Shown here piece by piece: positions 5,837 through 7,052 of a stretch of 7,052 bases of DNA. The notes below the pieces were generated by a model, which saw only the letters and a program-made list of their open reading frames with translations, ran no database searches and was not told where the DNA came from. Position 1 is the first letter of the stretch; the number at the start of each line of letters is the position of its first letter. Origin of the DNA: JARRLC01 sp037387425 (GTDB taxonomy: Bacteria > Pseudomonadota > Alphaproteobacteria > Rhizobiales > Rhodomicrobiaceae); NCBI GenBank assembly GCA_037387425.1, contig JARRLC010000161.1, positions 1 to 7,052 of the forward strand, written 5' to 3'. The position numbers and the translations under genes were made by a program.

Positions 5837-7052
5837 AGTGGGCCGCAGACCGTCCGCTGCCGCGCGAAACAGCCGAAGCGCTGGCCTCGCAGCTTGCCGC
5901 ATGGTTGCTTGCGGGCGCTGACGCGAAACGGATAAAGCATCTGCGCAAGTGTTTGCCGCTCTTGTGGCCTGCACATGACTTACCGCTCAGCGTTGAGATC
6001 ATCGCCAGTCTGATGGCCCACACATCGTCGGTAGTGTTCGCAGCAGGTATCGACATGCTGGCGCTTTCCGGTGTGGATGCGGGGACGTTGCCAGACAGTC
6101 TGTGGCAGCAGCTTCTGAATTCGACCTCGCCTGAAATTCAGGCGGCGGGGCTTGGGCTGCTTGGCCGCCTCAACGACGAGCAACTTGCAGAGCGCGCGTT
6201 CCTTCTGGCGTCCATGGCGATGGCGCCTGCGTCTGAAGTGCGTGGGGCTGTGCGTCCGCTCCTGGCGCGGCTGGCGGCACGTTTCCCGCGTCTGGGCGAC
6301 GATCTTAGCGCACGCCTCATTGATGCGCTGTTTCAAGCCGCGCCCGAAGAGGCAGACGATACGTATGCCGAAGACCTCGTCACGCTGTTCCACGAGGCGC
6401 TGCCCAGCCAGATGGCGGCGCTGGACGCCAATCTCGTCTGGCGGCTGCTACAGGCCAAAGCGAAAGGCGCTCAGCTTCTTGGCTCGGCTGCTATCTCGGT
6501 GCGCGATCCGTCCATTTATTCGGTGCGGCAGTTGGCGCGGCTGGGGAACCATTCTCACATCGCGGTGCGCGAATGGGTGATGAATGCTTATAAGGCCAAT
6601 CCCGCCCGATTCCAGCGGGACGCCGCCGACGCCGTTCTGCTCGTCGAGAGCCAATGGGAAGAGACATACAACTTCGCCATAACCACGCTTGACACCTGGC
6701 CGGAAGAAGTGTGGACGCCGGATGTGCTCGCCGTCGTCGCCGATAGTACCAAGCCTGAAGTTCTCGCCTTTGCGCGCCAGGTGCTGCGCCGGACCATGAA
6801 GCCGGGCGACGCCTCCACGCAATTGGTCAGGCTGCTGGAGCATCCGGCAGCGTCGATGCATCTGCTCATTAGCGAGGTGCTGACAGCGGAAGCCGCACGC
6901 GACGAAACCGTGTTCGCCAAGCTGTTGCCGCTTTCGCGCATCGTTCTGATGCAGGTCCACAAAGGCCGGATCGCCAAAGACCGCATCGGCAAATTTTTAC
7001 ACGAGGAAGCCTTGAAAAGCCCGGAACGCGCCGCTGCCATCACGCCAATCTT
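5680..7052 (+). CDS. WGR/HEAT gene, continuation in the -1 frame (partial)
   Basis: From about 5680 to the right edge this frame has no stop: 457 complete codons and two spare bases. The translation is protein-like throughout, with helical repeats of HEAT type, for example AREIAIRHIEKDSAAPW, SPEIQAAGLGLLGRLNDEQLAERAFLLA and VRGAVRPLLARLAARFP, and later VRQLARLGNHSHIAVREWVM and PEVLAFARQVLRRTMKPG. It has no start codon with a good ribosome site of its own: TTG at 5683, GTG at 5818 and ATG at 6013 are the first candidates. It is therefore best read as the second half of the gene beginning at 3953, giving over 1030 residues when joined, with the C-terminus outside the window. If translated alone it would lack the WGR domain. 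Its base composition and codon use match the first half. Confidence 0.82.

Noticed and set aside
6152..6580. Plus-strand frame of 142 codons
   Set aside because: Arg/Trp/Cys-rich out-of-frame reading of the WGR/HEAT continuation.
6448..6960. Minus-strand frame of 170 codons in the WGR/HEAT continuation
   Set aside because: High-GC antisense shadow; the plus strand is continuously open with HEAT-like protein sequence.

Overview
The window looks like a chromosomal segment from a Gram-negative bacterium, most likely an alphaproteobacterium of the Hyphomicrobiales (rhizobial) type. This rests on protein resemblance: the Ig-like plus Sel1-like protein and the long-tailed TAXI binding protein resemble architectures I associate with that group. 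No rRNA, tRNA, CRISPR array, recognisable transposase or integrase is visible.

Layout. Positions 1-670 hold no convincing gene, only short frames and a few imperfect hairpins. Positions 671-3379 carry three minus-strand genes, transcribed right to left: a secreted protein with a cadherin/Ig-like module and a C-terminal Sel1-like region, then an exported TAXI-family TRAP solute-binding protein, then an exported DsrE-family protein. The first two genes abut and the third follows after about 100 bases containing a perfect hairpin. Each protein has an N-terminal signal sequence, and for each an internal ATG with a better Shine-Dalgarno sequence gives a more normal signal peptide than the longest frame. 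Positions 3380-3952 are a divergent intergenic region with a 12-base palindrome, a perfect 2 x 16-base tandem duplication and a possible 53-residue small ORF. From 3953 to the right edge, on the plus strand, lies a large WGR-domain/HEAT-like protein of the MolR/YehI type.

The WGR gene is broken as given. The first frame ends at 5836 with a nonsense-like tail of about 50 residues, while good protein sequence continues in the -1 frame from about 5680 to the end of the window with no stop. One base missing near 5680 would explain this. It is either a recent inactivating mutation or a sequence error; no classical slippery heptamer is visible.

Function. The three minus-strand products would all act outside the cytoplasm, so the cluster may form an envelope unit for ligand binding plus sulfur or redox chemistry. 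No TRAP membrane subunits are in the window, so the TAXI protein is an orphan here. The WGR protein is unrelated in composition (clearly richer in G+C) and strand, and may belong to a MoxR/vWA-type cluster continuing to the right. Those functional links are inference.
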